From: Motiliproteus sp048265065
Lineage (GTDB): Bacteria; Pseudomonadota; Gammaproteobacteria; Pseudomonadales; Balneatricaceae
Assembly (NCBI GenBank): GCA_048265065.1
Contig: JBLXCH010000027.1
Span: forward strand, 1-32,746
Direction: 5' to 3'
DNA length: 32,746 nucleotides
The notes under the pieces were generated by a model. It ran no database searches and was not told where the DNA came from. It saw only the letters and a list, made by a program, of their open reading frames with translations. Both the position numbers and the translations under genes were made by a program. Positions 14,994 to 24,265 of this stretch are shown here, piece by piece. Positions within the stretch are counted from its first letter, which is position 1; every line of letters begins with the position of its first letter.

Positions 14994-16208
14994 ATGAATA
15001 TTAAGGGTCACTTTATAGCCACGTGTGAATCACAGTCTGTGCCAGCCCTCACTAAAAAGCCTGACCTTTTATGGTTGGGCTTTTTATTGCCTATTTTATT
15101 GTCTATTTTATTGCTCTTCTCAGCCTCTACGATGGCTGCACAAACAGCCAGCCAGAAAAAGGTAGATCAACTCAAAACAGATATTAAGCAATTAGAATCA
15201 CAGTTGCAGGGGTTCGAAAAGGAAGAAGGTCATCTTTCTGGTCAATTGCGCACAATAGAGAAAGAAGCGGCGGGAATTCATCAGCAGTTAACCGCGACTA
15301 AAACACGTATTACGAGCAGCCAAACCCGCCTAACTAATCTCAATCGTGAACAACAACGGCTTGATGAGGATAAGCGTATTCAGCAAGAGGCGCTGGCTGG
15401 CCAGCTTGATTCTGCTTATCGAATGGGACAGCAAGATCAAATAAAAGTCTTACTGAATCAGCAAGACCCTAATCTGGTTTCTAGAATGATGCGTTACTAT
15501 GAGTACATTAGCGAATCTCGGGTGCAGGCGATCCAAGCTTACCAAGTCACGTTAACAGAACTGCAACGGGTGAAAGCCGATATTGAACAAACTCACCAGC
15601 AATTAGCGCAGCAAGAACAACAGCTCCAAAGTAAATCGGAACAACTAACCCAGAGCCGACGCCAAAGAGAAGAGCTTCTGGTTGCTTTAAAAGAAAAAAT
15701 TGCATCAACTGACGTCAGATTAAAAGCAGATCGTGAGCGGCTTGAGCTCCTTGCTAAGCGTTTGCAGCAAACCTTAGATAAAAATGACCTTAATTGGCAG
15801 AGCACAGAGTTTCGTCAGCTAAAAGGTAAGCTAACCTGGCCGACAGCAGGTAGAGTAGTAAGTAACTACGGTGCGACTAGTCGGCAAGGCATTAGTAATG
15901 AAGGTATGGTTATTGGCGCGCCAGCAGGTAAAAATGTGCGTGCTGTGCACCATGGACGCGTTGTGTTTTCAGATTGGTTACGGGGCTATGGTTTACTCAT
16001 CATTATTGATCACGGCAGTGGTTATATGAGCTTATACGGTCATAATCAAGCATTGAACAAAACCGTTGGTGATTGGGTCAATGCTAAAGAAGTGATTGCA
16101 ACTGTCGGTGATACGGGCGGAAATCAGCAAACAGGTGTGTACTTCGCCATTCGTTATAAAGGCAAACCTCACAATCCGAAGTCCTGGTTAGCAAAATCCA
16201 GTGGCTAG
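14994..16208 (+). CDS. envC: Murein hydrolase activator EnvC
   Basis: Periplasmic activator of cell-wall amidases at the division site. The 404-aa product has a cytoplasmic stretch of about 25 residues, then a hydrophobic signal segment (residues 26-47). A long coiled coil follows (about 50-275, rich in Gln, Glu and Leu heptads), then a LytM/M23-type domain (about 280-400). The LytM catalytic zinc ligands are lost: NEGMVIG replaces the usual H-x-G-x-D segment and GVYFAIRY replaces the H-x-H strand. It should therefore activate amidases rather than cut peptidoglycan, as in E. coli EnvC. ctpA begins within or just after its 3' end. Confidence 0.92.
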   Translation: MNIKGHFIATCESQSVPALTKKPDLLWLGFLLPILLSILLLFSASTMAAQTASQKKVDQLKTDIKQLESQLQGFEKEEGHLSGQLRTIEKEAAGIHQQLTATKTRITSSQTRLTNLNREQQRLDEDKRIQQEALAGQLDSAYRMGQQDQIKVLLNQQDPNLVSRMMRYYEYISESRVQAIQAYQVTLTELQRVKADIEQTHQQLAQQEQQLQSKSEQLTQSRRQREELLVALKEKIASTDVRLKADRERLELLAKRLQQTLDKNDLNWQSTEFRQLKGKLTWPTAGRVVSNYGATSRQGISNEGMVIGAPAGKNVRAVHHGRVVFSDWLRGYGLLIIIDHGSGYMSLYGHNQALNKTVGDWVNAKEVIATVGDTGGNQQTGVYFAIRYKGKPHNPKSWLAKSSG

Positions 16209-16224
16209 ATACAGGGAAAATAAC

Positions 16225-17559
16225 ATGTCAAAACGCTTTGCTCAGGCTTGTTTATTCACATTTATGTGCTCGGGGATGTCTTTTATTCCGGTGCAAGCAC
16301 AGGATCAATCGGAAGTTAAGCAACCTCTGCCTTTAGAGGAATTGCGCACGTTCACTGAGATTTTTGAACGGATCAAGGCGGCCTATGTTGAACCTGTTGA
16401 TGATGCTGAACTCTTGGAAAATGCGGTTAGAGGTATGCTTGCGGGCTTAGATCCGCATAGCAACTATTTAGATCCTCTTGAATTTCGAGACCTGCAAGTG
16501 AATACGAGCGGAGAGTTCGGCGGTCTTGGTATCGAAGTCGGCATGGAAGATGGTTTGATTCGTATCATTACACCCATTGATGACACACCAGCAGAGCAAG
16601 CCGGTGTTAAAGCCGGGGACCTGATTATCAAATTGGACAGCCATTCAGTCCAAGGCATGAGTCTTAACGACGCAGTGAAATTGATGCGTGGAAAGGTGGG
16701 TACTGACCTTAAATTAACAATCATTCGTGAGGGTGAGGCCAAGCCTATCGAAATTACGGTAACTCGAGACATTATTCGTGTTGCGAGCGTGAAAAAGCGT
16801 CTATTGGATGAACACTTCGGTTACTTACGTATTTCCCAGTTTCAATTAGAAACGGGTAAAGACTTATTGAAAGCGATGAAAGACCTGCAGGATAGCGCAG
16901 AGTTAAAAGGCTTTGTGCTGGACTTACGTAACAACCCCGGTGGGGTGTTGCAAGCGGCAGTTGATGTCAGCGATGCGTTCTTGAGTGGTGGTGACATTGT
17001 TTATACCGAAGGTCGGATTAAGCAAGCAGAGCTTCGCTATGCAGCAACCAAGAATAATCCTTCAAAAGAATTGCCTGTCATTGTGTTAATTAATGGTGGC
17101 TCTGCATCGGCATCTGAAATTGTCGCAGGTGCGTTACAAGATCATCAGCGAGCAGTCATCGTTGGTACGGCAAGTTTTGGTAAAGGTTCTGTTCAAACAG
17201 TATTGCCGCTGACGAATGAGCGCGCATTGAAACTGACAACAGCCCGTTACTTCACACCAAAAGGTCGTTCAATTCAGGCAGAAGGTATTATCCCAGATAT
17301 CCTTATTGAACCATCGCGAGTGACTAAAGTTGAAGGTGTTGAGGGTTTTAAAGAGGCTGATTTACAAGGTCACCTTTCTAACGGAAATACCAAAAGTGGT
17401 GCGGCAGCAGAGCGAGCATCAGAAAACAGCATGAGAACCACAGAAGAAGCGGCTTTATTGGGTAAGGATTATCAATTAAACGAAGCGCTAAACTTGCTGA
17501 AAGGAATCGCAATTTATCAGCATTCGCAACGCGCTGTGACAACAGGTGCTGCCAACTAA
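16225..17559 (+). CDS. ctpA: Carboxy-terminal processing protease CtpA (S41 family)
   Basis: Periplasmic serine protease that trims or degrades envelope proteins, in pseudomonads including peptidoglycan cross-link hydrolases. From the ATG at 16225 (AGGG upstream) it is 444 aa; a GTG at 16201 overlapping envC is less likely. The signal peptide ends near residue 25 (VQAQ). A PDZ domain follows at about 95-180 (GGLGIEVGMEDG...). The protease core has DLRNNPGG, GGSASASEIVAGAL with the nucleophile Ser, and TASFGKGSVQ with catalytic Lys320. Position between envC and yibQ matches Pseudomonas and suggests a shared role in cell-wall turnover. Confidence 0.94.
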   Translation: MSKRFAQACLFTFMCSGMSFIPVQAQDQSEVKQPLPLEELRTFTEIFERIKAAYVEPVDDAELLENAVRGMLAGLDPHSNYLDPLEFRDLQVNTSGEFGGLGIEVGMEDGLIRIITPIDDTPAEQAGVKAGDLIIKLDSHSVQGMSLNDAVKLMRGKVGTDLKLTIIREGEAKPIEITVTRDIIRVASVKKRLLDEHFGYLRISQFQLETGKDLLKAMKDLQDSAELKGFVLDLRNNPGGVLQAAVDVSDAFLSGGDIVYTEGRIKQAELRYAATKNNPSKELPVIVLINGGSASASEIVAGALQDHQRAVIVGTASFGKGSVQTVLPLTNERALKLTTARYFTPKGRSIQAEGIIPDILIEPSRVTKVEGVEGFKEADLQGHLSNGNTKSGAAAERASENSMRTTEEAALLGKDYQLNEALNLLKGIAIYQHSQRAVTTGAAN

Positions 17560-17560
17560 A

Positions 17561-18367
17561 ATGTTGAAATGCTTGTGCAGCAGCTTGCTGGTTTTATGCT
17601 GGCAAGTAACATTAGCGTTGCCCGCTCAAGCCAACACTGATGCGGTTGCTCAACCCGCCATCGTTATTATCATTGATGATGTTGGTGATAATCTAAAAAA
17701 AGGTCAGGCGGTACTCGCGTTACCGGGTCCGTTGACCTTTGCGATTTTACCCCATAGCCCTCATGGCGCAGCATTGGCAAGAAAGGCCGCGAACTCCGGC
17801 AAGGAAGTTATGCTGCACGCGCCGATGGAAAATACCCACGACCGGCCTCTCGGTCCCGGTGCTTTGACACAGGATCTGGACCAAGCAGCCTTCAAACAAC
17901 GCCTACAAGATAATGTGGACTCAATACCCGGCGTGGTTGGTATGAATAACCACATGGGCAGTCTGCTGACTACGCTTAAACCGCAGATGAAGTGGACGAT
18001 GGAAGTAGCGAGAAAAAATCATCTGTTCTTCGTTGATAGTCGAACGACAGCGAAATCCGTGGCGTGGCGAGCGGCAAAAGCGCAGGGCTTGCCTTATTTA
18101 CGCCGACATGTCTTTCTTGACCATGAGAGAACCCTGGAGTTTATTCATCAGCAGTTTGAACAAACATTAGCGATAGCACGTAAGGAAGGTTATGCCGTGG
18201 CCATTGGGCATCCTTACCCAGAAACGGTTCAGTACTTACAGTGGGCGTTACCTCAGCTAGATCGTCTGGGCGTTCGCTTAGCAACGGCATCCTCAGTGCT
18301 TGAAGAGCAAAAGTTAGCGAGAACCATAGCAGGCAAATTCCAACATAATGGGAAAGAGCCTAACTGA
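17561..18367 (+). CDS. Divergent polysaccharide deacetylase family protein (YibQ-like)
   Basis: A secreted protein of the divergent polysaccharide deacetylase (YibQ/DUF610) family. From the ATG one base after the ctpA stop it is 268 aa, with a signal peptide (to about residue 24, LPAQA). The fold motifs of the NodB superfamily are recognisable: AIVIIIDDVGDN at the start, LHAPMEN, GVVGMNNHMGS, FFVDSRTTAKS, and AIGHPYPETVQYL near the end. The substrate is not known; a role in envelope polysaccharide or peptidoglycan is inferred from the neighbours envC and ctpA. Its 3' end overlaps the converging tauE-like gene by eight bases. Confidence 0.9.
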   Translation: MLKCLCSSLLVLCWQVTLALPAQANTDAVAQPAIVIIIDDVGDNLKKGQAVLALPGPLTFAILPHSPHGAALARKAANSGKEVMLHAPMENTHDRPLGPGALTQDLDQAAFKQRLQDNVDSIPGVVGMNNHMGSLLTTLKPQMKWTMEVARKNHLFFVDSRTTAKSVAWRAAKAQGLPYLRRHVFLDHERTLEFIHQQFEQTLAIARKEGYAVAIGHPYPETVQYLQWALPQLDRLGVRLATASSVLEEQKLARTIAGKFQHNGKEPN

Positions 18368-19136
18368 TTATTTGCTGCAGCCCGTCCCAGATTAGTTTAG
18401 CCCCCACCAGCAAAGTCACCCATTCAAAAACCGTTTTGATAAAACGGCTACCTTTCATGATCGATAAATGCGCACCGATATAGGCACCAATTAAAGAACC
18501 TATCAACAGTGCGGGTAGCCATTGCCAGTAAGGCGCGGCTTGTAAACTAACGGTCAATGCGCCTAGCCCATTCCAAAACATGCCAACCAGAAGCAGCGTG
18601 TAGCTGATGGCGCGTTGATAGCTAAAACCAAACCAGCGGACTAGCCAGAGCGTCACAAAAAGTCCGGTGCCTGAAGTGAGTGAGCCGTTCAAAGCACCAA
18701 TGGTAAACAGTCCTAGACCGCCAATAAGCAAACCGTGGCCATGGCGGTTTTTGCTGTTTTCTTGAATGCCTAGGTCTTTTTTAAATCGAGAATAAAGGCC
18801 GAGTCCTGCAGTTAAAACGCCGAGACTGAAAACAGCCCAGCCTTCGTCAATTTTTAGAATGACTGTTGCACCAAGGACGACGCCGGGTAACCCTGTAGCT
18901 AAGACAAAACTGGCGAAGCGCCAGTCAAAACTACCTTCACGTATATGTCTCAGTGTCGCACCAACACCAAGGGCAACAGATGCAATTTTATGTGTCGCTA
19001 ATGCGGTACTGAAGCTTAAACCCAGAAACAGCAGTACAGGAAACTGTAAAAGCCCCGCACCACCACCCGCTAAAGCAGATAACGTGTTGGCAATCAGAGA
19101 AATGAGCACCAGCCCAAGGTGTTCGACTAAATCCAA
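18360..19136 (-). CDS. TauE/SafE-family membrane permease (probable anion exporter)
   Basis: An inner-membrane protein of the TauE/SafE (DUF81) family, whose members move sulfite, sulfoacetate or other small organosulfur anions. The 258-aa product is almost wholly hydrophobic with about eight predicted helices. It has the repeated glycine-rich family segments: NTLSALAGGGAGLLQFP near the N-terminus, and its internal counterpart GALNGSLTSGTGLFVTLWLV in the second half. The likely start is TTG at 19136, 20 bases after the slmA stop; the start is uncertain. The substrate cannot be deduced. Confidence 0.85.
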   Translation of the reverse strand: MDLVEHLGLVLISLIANTLSALAGGGAGLLQFPVLLFLGLSFSTALATHKIASVALGVGATLRHIREGSFDWRFASFVLATGLPGVVLGATVILKIDEGWAVFSLGVLTAGLGLYSRFKKDLGIQENSKNRHGHGLLIGGLGLFTIGALNGSLTSGTGLFVTLWLVRWFGFSYQRAISYTLLLVGMFWNGLGALTVSLQAAPYWQWLPALLIGSLIGAYIGAHLSIMKGSRFIKTVFEWVTLLVGAKLIWDGLQQIIS

Positions 19137-19156
19137 CGCGGTGATCTCAATAGAGT

Positions 19157-19756
19157 TTAGTTACGGAACAAGCTCTGGCTTAATAACGGCCATTGATCTT
19201 CCCAGCCGTCGGTGGGGTAGCGCTTGTAATCGCTGCGGACAAACTGACGCATGCGGCCTTCTGCAGTCGCAAGCAGCAGGTTGGCGGTAATGGTAGGCGT
19301 TGCTTGAGTGCGAAGCCCCTCGCTGAGCTCGGCTTCACGTAGGATCGATTTAAGTTGTGTTTCGATGCGATCGAATACTTGCCCAACTTGCATTCTTAAT
19401 CGTTCAGTTTCGCCAGCTAATGCGTCGCCTGCGAGAATTCGACTCATTCCGGGGTTACGCTCAACAAAGGCGAGTAAGAGTAGAATAATTTGCTCGCATT
19501 GTTTCACCGCGCCTGCATCACTTTTACTAATCAAAGTAATGCGACTAAATAGCGTCTCTTCGATAAAACCGATAAGACCTTCAAACATTTTAGCTTTACT
19601 AGGAAAGTGTCGGTACAACGCGGCTTCAGAAACCCCGACTTCTTTTGCTAATGCGGCTGTAGTGATGCGTGCGCCGGGGCTGACTTCGAGCATGTGAGCG
19701 AGTGCTTGAAGGATTTGCTCGCGTCGGTTGAGTTTATTGTCCTCAGAGTCGTTCAT
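19157..19756 (-). CDS. slmA: Nucleoid occlusion factor SlmA
   Basis: A TetR-family DNA-binding protein that blocks FtsZ polymerisation over the nucleoid. The 199-aa product has the family length. The N-terminal helix-turn-helix is ITTAALAKEVGVSEAALYRHFPSKAKMFEGL in separate conserved pieces (about residues 30-62). The all-helical C-terminus has the SlmA-typical segments LAFVERNPGMSRILAGDALAGE and EGRMRQFVRSDYKRYPT. AAGGAA precedes the ATG. It lies directly downstream of argB, an order shared with pseudomonads. It acts by binding its own sites rather than as a drug-responsive repressor. Confidence 0.95.
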   Translation of the reverse strand: MNDSEDNKLNRREQILQALAHMLEVSPGARITTAALAKEVGVSEAALYRHFPSKAKMFEGLIGFIEETLFSRITLISKSDAGAVKQCEQIILLLLAFVERNPGMSRILAGDALAGETERLRMQVGQVFDRIETQLKSILREAELSEGLRTQATPTITANLLLATAEGRMRQFVRSDYKRYPTDGWEDQWPLLSQSLFRN

Positions 19757-19793
19757 ACTGATTCCTTCATGCTAGTGCCTTCATTCTGTACCC

Positions 19794-20708
19794 TCATTGT
19801 GCGCTATCGAGTTCTTGATTGGTGACAAGCGTACCCACACCTTCATCAGTAAAGATTTCTAACAACGTCGCATGGGAAACTCGACCATCAATGATGTGAG
19901 CACTGGTAACCCCACCTTTAACGGCGTCAAGAGCACAACCAATTTTTGGCAGCATGCCGCCATAAATCGTACCGTCGGCAATTAAGTCGTCCACTTGCTG
20001 TGTGGTAAGGCCGGTGAGTACATCGCCGTTTTTATCCATTAAGCCTGCAATATTTGTAAGCAGAATGAGTTTTTCGGCTTTAAGTACCTCGGCGATTTTG
20101 CCAGCGACTAAGTCCGCATTAATATTGCAGGAGCCGCCGTCTTCACCAACGCCTATGGGTGCAATGACAGGAATCATATTGCTGCTGACCAGCATGTCGA
20201 GGACTTCAGTGTTCACTTTATCAACCTTGCCTACATGGCCGATATCAATGATTTCTGGCTCTTGCAGGTCGGGTGATTGCTTGGTCACTTTGAGCTTTTT
20301 CGCTTTGATGAGGTCGCCATCTTTGCCGGTCAAACCAATGGCCTTGCCACCATGGCTATTGATCAAGCCAACGATTTCTTTGTTGACCAAGCCGCCGAGT
20401 ACCATTTCTACCACATCCATGGTTTGGCTGTCGGTGACACGCATACCATCGACAAAACTGGATTCAATGTTTAACTTTTCTAAAAGCTCGCCAATTTGTG
20501 GGCCACCACCGTGAACCACAATAGGATTAATCCCCACGGTTTTCATCATCACAATATCGCGGGCAAAACTGTTTTTTAGTGTTTCATCAGTCATGGCGTT
20601 GCCGCCGTACTTGATGACTAAAGTTTTACCAGCAAAACGCTGGATGTAAGGGAGAGCTTCGGAAAGTACCGTTGCCACATTCATGGCATCTTCGCGGTTC
20701 AGGGGCAT
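19794..20708 (-). CDS. argB: Acetylglutamate kinase
   Basis: Phosphorylates N-acetylglutamate, the second step of arginine synthesis. With the ATG at 20708 the product is 304 aa, starting MPLNREDAMNVATVLSEAL, which aligns with Pseudomonas ArgB. Motifs include VIKYGGNAM (phosphate binding), VVHGGGPQIG, GMRVTD, the AMN/GLTGKDGD region and SCNINADLVAGKIAEVL. The N-terminal helix before VIKYGG is of the arginine-sensitive hexameric type, so feedback inhibition by arginine is expected. A TTA-free upstream extension of 11 residues (from 20741) is less likely. It lies downstream of algC in the coaBC-dut-algC-argB group. Confidence 0.96.
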   Translation of the reverse strand: MPLNREDAMNVATVLSEALPYIQRFAGKTLVIKYGGNAMTDETLKNSFARDIVMMKTVGINPIVVHGGGPQIGELLEKLNIESSFVDGMRVTDSQTMDVVEMVLGGLVNKEIVGLINSHGGKAIGLTGKDGDLIKAKKLKVTKQSPDLQEPEIIDIGHVGKVDKVNTEVLDMLVSSNMIPVIAPIGVGEDGGSCNINADLVAGKIAEVLKAEKLILLTNIAGLMDKNGDVLTGLTTQQVDDLIADGTIYGGMLPKIGCALDAVKGGVTSAHIIDGRVSHATLLEIFTDEGVGTLVTNQELDSAQ

Positions 20709-20782
20709 AACATAACCTTGTTCGGGGTAGCTTTGTTGCAAGGCGACAAGTGGCTACCCATATGACTTTTACAATATTGTTT

Positions 20783-22177
20783 CTATGCGGGAATTGTGAG
20801 TTCTGCGCTAACACTATGCAAGTTTGCTTGGAATTGCTCACGAATCCGATCAAGCGCTGCTTGGCTTTCGGCTTCAAAACGTAGCACCAGCATTGGTGTG
20901 GTGTTTGAGGCGCGCACTAGCCCCCAGCCATCAGGGTAATCAACTCGCACACCATCAATGGTTGATACATTGCCACCGGGGTAATCGATGGCTTGTAGCT
21001 TGCTTATAATGTCGAATTTACCTTCGTCTGTGACTTTAATATTAATCTCTGGCGTGCTGATATCTTCAGGGATTTCGTCAAAGATAGTGTCGGCATCACG
21101 ACCATCCGCGGCGAGGATTTCTAACAAGCGAGCAGCACCGTAGAGACCATCATCAAAACCGTACCAGCGTTCTTTAAAGAAGATATGACCGCTCATCTCG
21201 CCAGCAAGTGCGGCGCCGGTTTCTTTCATCTTGGCTTTGATGAGTGAGTGGCCTGTCTTCCACATGGTAGGTTTGCCGCCAACTTTTTCTAGCATCGGTT
21301 GCAATAGGCGTGTGCACTTCACGTCATAAATGATTTTAGCGCCTGGATTGCGCTTAATAACATCAAGCGCAAATAGCATTAACAAACGGTCAGGGTAGAT
21401 GATTTTACCTTTGGGGGTGACAACGCCAACACGGTCACCATCGCCGTCAAAGGCAAGACCAATATCTGCGCCAACTTCATTCACTTTGGCAATCAGGTCT
21501 TTCAGGTTTTCTGGCTTGCCGGGGTCAGGATGGTGGTTGGGGAAGGTACCATCAATTTCACAAAAGAGTTTGGTCACATCACAGCCTAGTGCGCTGGTCA
21601 GCTTAGGTGCGAGTTTGCCGGCGACGCCATTGCCAGCATCTACAACCACTTTGAGCGGTTTGGCCAAAGTGATATCGCTGGTGATACGTTCAAGATAGTC
21701 ACTAGACACGCTAACCTTTTGGCTGCCACCCATGCCTTGGGCATAATCTTGGTTTTTAATGCGCGTCAGTAATCGTTGAATATCATCACCGGATAGGGTT
21801 TTACCATCGATCACAATTTTAAAACCGTTGTAGTCCTTTGGATTGTGACTGCCGGTAACGATCACGCCGGTTTGGCTTTCTAAAATATGGGTGGCGTAAT
21901 ACAGCACCGGTGTTGGCACCATGCCGATATCTAACACATTGCGCCCGCTTTCTTTTAAACCTCGGATTAGAGCGTCTGACATGGTGGGGCCAGAAATGCG
22001 GCCATCCATACCAACAATGACATGGCTTTGACCTACAGCAGCAGCTTCACTGCCGATCGCTCTACCGATGTGATAAACCACCGCAGGGGTAAGAGATTCT
22101 CCGACAACACCGCGGATATCGTAAGCGCGAAAAATTGATTCTGGTATTGATGAAAGTGCGGTATCGAACTTGTCCAT
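20783..22177 (-). CDS. algC: Phosphomannomutase/phosphoglucomutase (AlgC type)
   Basis: Interconverts the 6- and 1-phosphates of mannose and glucose, feeding LPS, exopolysaccharide and other sugar nucleotides. The 464-aa product is close to Pseudomonas AlgC in length. It shows the four-domain signatures: phosphoserine loop TGSHNPKDYNG (Ser110), metal loop AFDGDGDRVGVV, sugar-binding GEMSGHIFF, and the C-terminal phosphate-binding RASNTTPMLVLRFE. AAAGGA precedes the ATG. It sits between dut and argB as in Pseudomonas. Pure glucose- or mannose-specific activity cannot be excluded from sequence. Confidence 0.95.
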   Translation of the reverse strand: MDKFDTALSSIPESIFRAYDIRGVVGESLTPAVVYHIGRAIGSEAAAVGQSHVIVGMDGRISGPTMSDALIRGLKESGRNVLDIGMVPTPVLYYATHILESQTGVIVTGSHNPKDYNGFKIVIDGKTLSGDDIQRLLTRIKNQDYAQGMGGSQKVSVSSDYLERITSDITLAKPLKVVVDAGNGVAGKLAPKLTSALGCDVTKLFCEIDGTFPNHHPDPGKPENLKDLIAKVNEVGADIGLAFDGDGDRVGVVTPKGKIIYPDRLLMLFALDVIKRNPGAKIIYDVKCTRLLQPMLEKVGGKPTMWKTGHSLIKAKMKETGAALAGEMSGHIFFKERWYGFDDGLYGAARLLEILAADGRDADTIFDEIPEDISTPEINIKVTDEGKFDIISKLQAIDYPGGNVSTIDGVRVDYPDGWGLVRASNTTPMLVLRFEAESQAALDRIREQFQANLHSVSAELTIPA

Positions 22178-22231
22178 TTGCGTCCTTTCTGATCATTCGT
22201 CAGTGTCTGTGCATGGTTGTATGCAGTGTAA

Positions 22232-22687
22232 TTAGTGGGTGCCAGAGTGGCCAAAGCCACCTTCGCCGCGATCCGTCTCAGCAAACTCTTCGACAATGTC
22301 GAACTCTGCTTGTACCACAGGTACGAGTACCATCTGGGCCAATCGTTCACCCGGGTTGATGGTGAAGCTTTTGTCGCCTCTATTCCAACAAGAAACCATC
22401 AGCGGACCTTGGTAGTCTGAATCAATCAAGCCCACGAGGTTGCCTAATACGACGCCGTGTTTATGACCTAACCCCGAGCGTGGTAGTAACATCGCGCAGA
22501 GGCTGGGGTCTTCGATATATACCGAAAGGCCTGTCGGTATTAAGAGTGTTTCACCTGGCAATAGGTTCACGGGTTCATCTACACAAGCCCGTAAATCCAT
22601 GCCTGCTGAGCCGGTTGTCGCATAAGAAGGTAATGGAAATTCATGACCAATTCGTGGATCAAGGATTTTAACCTGCAACTTTTTCAT
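22232..22687 (-). CDS. dut: dUTP diphosphatase
   Basis: Hydrolyses dUTP to dUMP and pyrophosphate, keeping uracil out of DNA and feeding dTMP synthesis. The 151-aa trimeric enzyme type shows all five motifs in order: GSAGMDLRA, LLPRSGLGHKHGV, GLIDSDYQGPL, GERLAQMVLVP, and the flexible C-terminal RGEGGFGHSG that closes over the active site. It follows coaBC by 67 bases on the same strand and precedes algC, a conserved order in gammaproteobacteria. Confidence 0.97.
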   Translation of the reverse strand: MKKLQVKILDPRIGHEFPLPSYATTGSAGMDLRACVDEPVNLLPGETLLIPTGLSVYIEDPSLCAMLLPRSGLGHKHGVVLGNLVGLIDSDYQGPLMVSCWNRGDKSFTINPGERLAQMVLVPVVQAEFDIVEEFAETDRGEGGFGHSGTH

Positions 22688-22754
22688 GGGTGTCCCTATT
22701 GATAAATCGTTTTGCTACGTCGGCTTAGTATCCTATTCGACGGAGCCGCTGTCT

Positions 22755-23987
22755 TTATGTGCGTGTTTTTTCGTACTGTTTGCTGATGGTTTTTATCAGC
22801 AAGCGAGCAAGTTGTGTTTTTTGGGTTTGAGCTATTGTGATTTCGTCATCAGCGGTAATTAACGTGACGGCGTTCTCATCGCTGTTAAACCCAATGCGCT
22901 GATCTGAAACGTCGTTGGCAATAATCATATCGAGATTCTTGCGTGTCAATTTACCCCGTGCATATTCCAAAACATTTTGTGTTTCAGCGGCAAAACCTAC
23001 GGTGAATGGACGCTGAGAATGCTGCGCGATGGTAGCGACAATATCAGGATTTTTTATCAAGCGGATAACCATTTCGTCACTATCATCGGTCTTCTTCAAC
23101 TTTTGCTCAGCAACATCGGCAGGGCGATAATCGGCCACGGCTGCTGCACCGATAAAGAGGTCACAACTGGGCATTTCAGCCAATGCTGCGACCAGCATAT
23201 CGTCTGCTGAATTGATTGATATGTGATCGACACGCTGAGGGCAGGGTAAAGCTACGGGGCCGCTTATTAATGTGACTCTTGCGCCAGCTTCTGCGGCGGC
23301 TTCAGCTAATGCAAAGCCCATCTTGCCCGAGCTGTGATTACTAATGTAGCGCACAGGGTCGATAGCTTCGCGGGTTGGCCCCGCAGTAATAACGACATGA
23401 ACACCTGATAATGCGGTAGATTCGAAGCAAGCGGCGGTGTTTGCTGCAATGTCGGCAGGTTCGATCATGCGTCCTGGGCCGACATCACCACAGGCTTGTG
23501 CGCCAGAAGCTGGCCCCCAAATTTTCATACCTAATGAAGTCAACTTTTCGATGTTTTCTTGTGTGCGAAGGTCTCTCCACATCGCTTGGTTCATTGCGGG
23601 AACAATCGAAATCGGCGAGTCAGTCGCTAAGCATAACGTGGTGAGAAGATCATTGCCTAAGCCACTGGCGAGTCGGGCAATGAAGTCAGCGCTGGCAGGA
23701 GCAATAACAATTAAATCTGCCCATTTGGCAAGCTCTATATGTCCCATTCCAGCTTCTGCTTCTGGATCAAGTAATGTTGTATGCACTGGGTTGCCAGACA
23801 AGGCTTGTAACGTGAGGGGTGTGACAAATTCAGCACCGCCAGCGGTTAATACAACCTGTACATCAGCACCGGCGGTTTTATAAGCGCGTACCAGTTCGCA
23901 GCATTTATAGGCCGCAATTCCACCGGAAATACCAAGAAGAATCCGTTTGTTCGATAGGCTGGCTAGTGTTGTTGTAATCGCGGTCAT
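22755..23987 (-). CDS. coaBC: Bifunctional phosphopantothenoylcysteine decarboxylase/phosphopantothenate-cysteine ligase
   Basis: Catalyses two steps of coenzyme A synthesis. From the ATG at 23987 it is 410 aa; a TTG at 24029 would add 14 residues. The N-terminal CoaC flavoprotein half has ILLGISGGIAAYK, APASADFIARLASG, the PAMNQAMW segment and the active-site Cys region SGAQACGDVGPGRM. The C-terminal CoaB half has ITAGPTREAIDPVRYISNHSSGKMG, GAAAVADYRP and the ligase lysine segment EQKLKK. It heads the coaBC-dut-algC-argB-slmA group. The next gene upstream, in the opposite direction, is the regulator of the siderophore module rather than radC. Confidence 0.96.
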   Translation of the reverse strand: MTAITTTLASLSNKRILLGISGGIAAYKCCELVRAYKTAGADVQVVLTAGGAEFVTPLTLQALSGNPVHTTLLDPEAEAGMGHIELAKWADLIVIAPASADFIARLASGLGNDLLTTLCLATDSPISIVPAMNQAMWRDLRTQENIEKLTSLGMKIWGPASGAQACGDVGPGRMIEPADIAANTAACFESTALSGVHVVITAGPTREAIDPVRYISNHSSGKMGFALAEAAAEAGARVTLISGPVALPCPQRVDHISINSADDMLVAALAEMPSCDLFIGAAAVADYRPADVAEQKLKKTDDSDEMVIRLIKNPDIVATIAQHSQRPFTVGFAAETQNVLEYARGKLTRKNLDMIIANDVSDQRIGFNSDENAVTLITADDEITIAQTQKTQLARLLIKTISKQYEKTRT

Positions 23988-24197
23988 CAGGCTTTGTGTC
24001 TTAAAAAATGTCGGGTCAGGGAACGTCAATGGTTACCGGTTAGTAAAGGCTTACCAATATAACATGTGGAGCAGGCTTTCATACTAAAGATGAAGTGGCT
24101 TTTATCGGGGCGCTTCCTCCTTTCGAGAGGCTGAATGCTAAGTTTGATAAGAGTCATTTGATGCATGTTGGCGACATAAACAATAGTTTTTAATAAC

Positions 24198-24216
24198 GCT
24201 AATGATAATTATTATT
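24198..24216 (+). promoter_or_regulatory. Fur box upstream of the siderophore regulator
   Basis: GCTAATGATAATTATTATT matches 16 of 19 positions of the Fur consensus GATAATGATAATCATTATC, with the 6-6-1-6 hexamer layout. It lies about 90 bases before the regulator's start codon. Iron-dependent repression by Fur would make the regulator, and through it the uptake genes, expressed only when iron is short. Confidence 0.75.
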
Positions 24217-24265
24217 AATTGCTATTGTTTTTGGTACTATAGCATTTCTGACTCATTATGCAGAT

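Noticed and set aside
14994..16208. Active M23 endopeptidase
   Set aside because: The zinc-ligand positions of the LytM domain are replaced, as in the EnvC amidase activators.
20002..20514. Plus-strand 170-aa open frame opposite argB
   Set aside because: It lies wholly inside argB in antisense, and its Ser/Pro/Thr-rich composition is typical of a shadow frame.
23437..23883. Plus-strand 148-aa open frame opposite coaBC
   Set aside because: Fully antisense to a well-supported CoaBC sequence, no ribosome-binding site and no recognisable domain.
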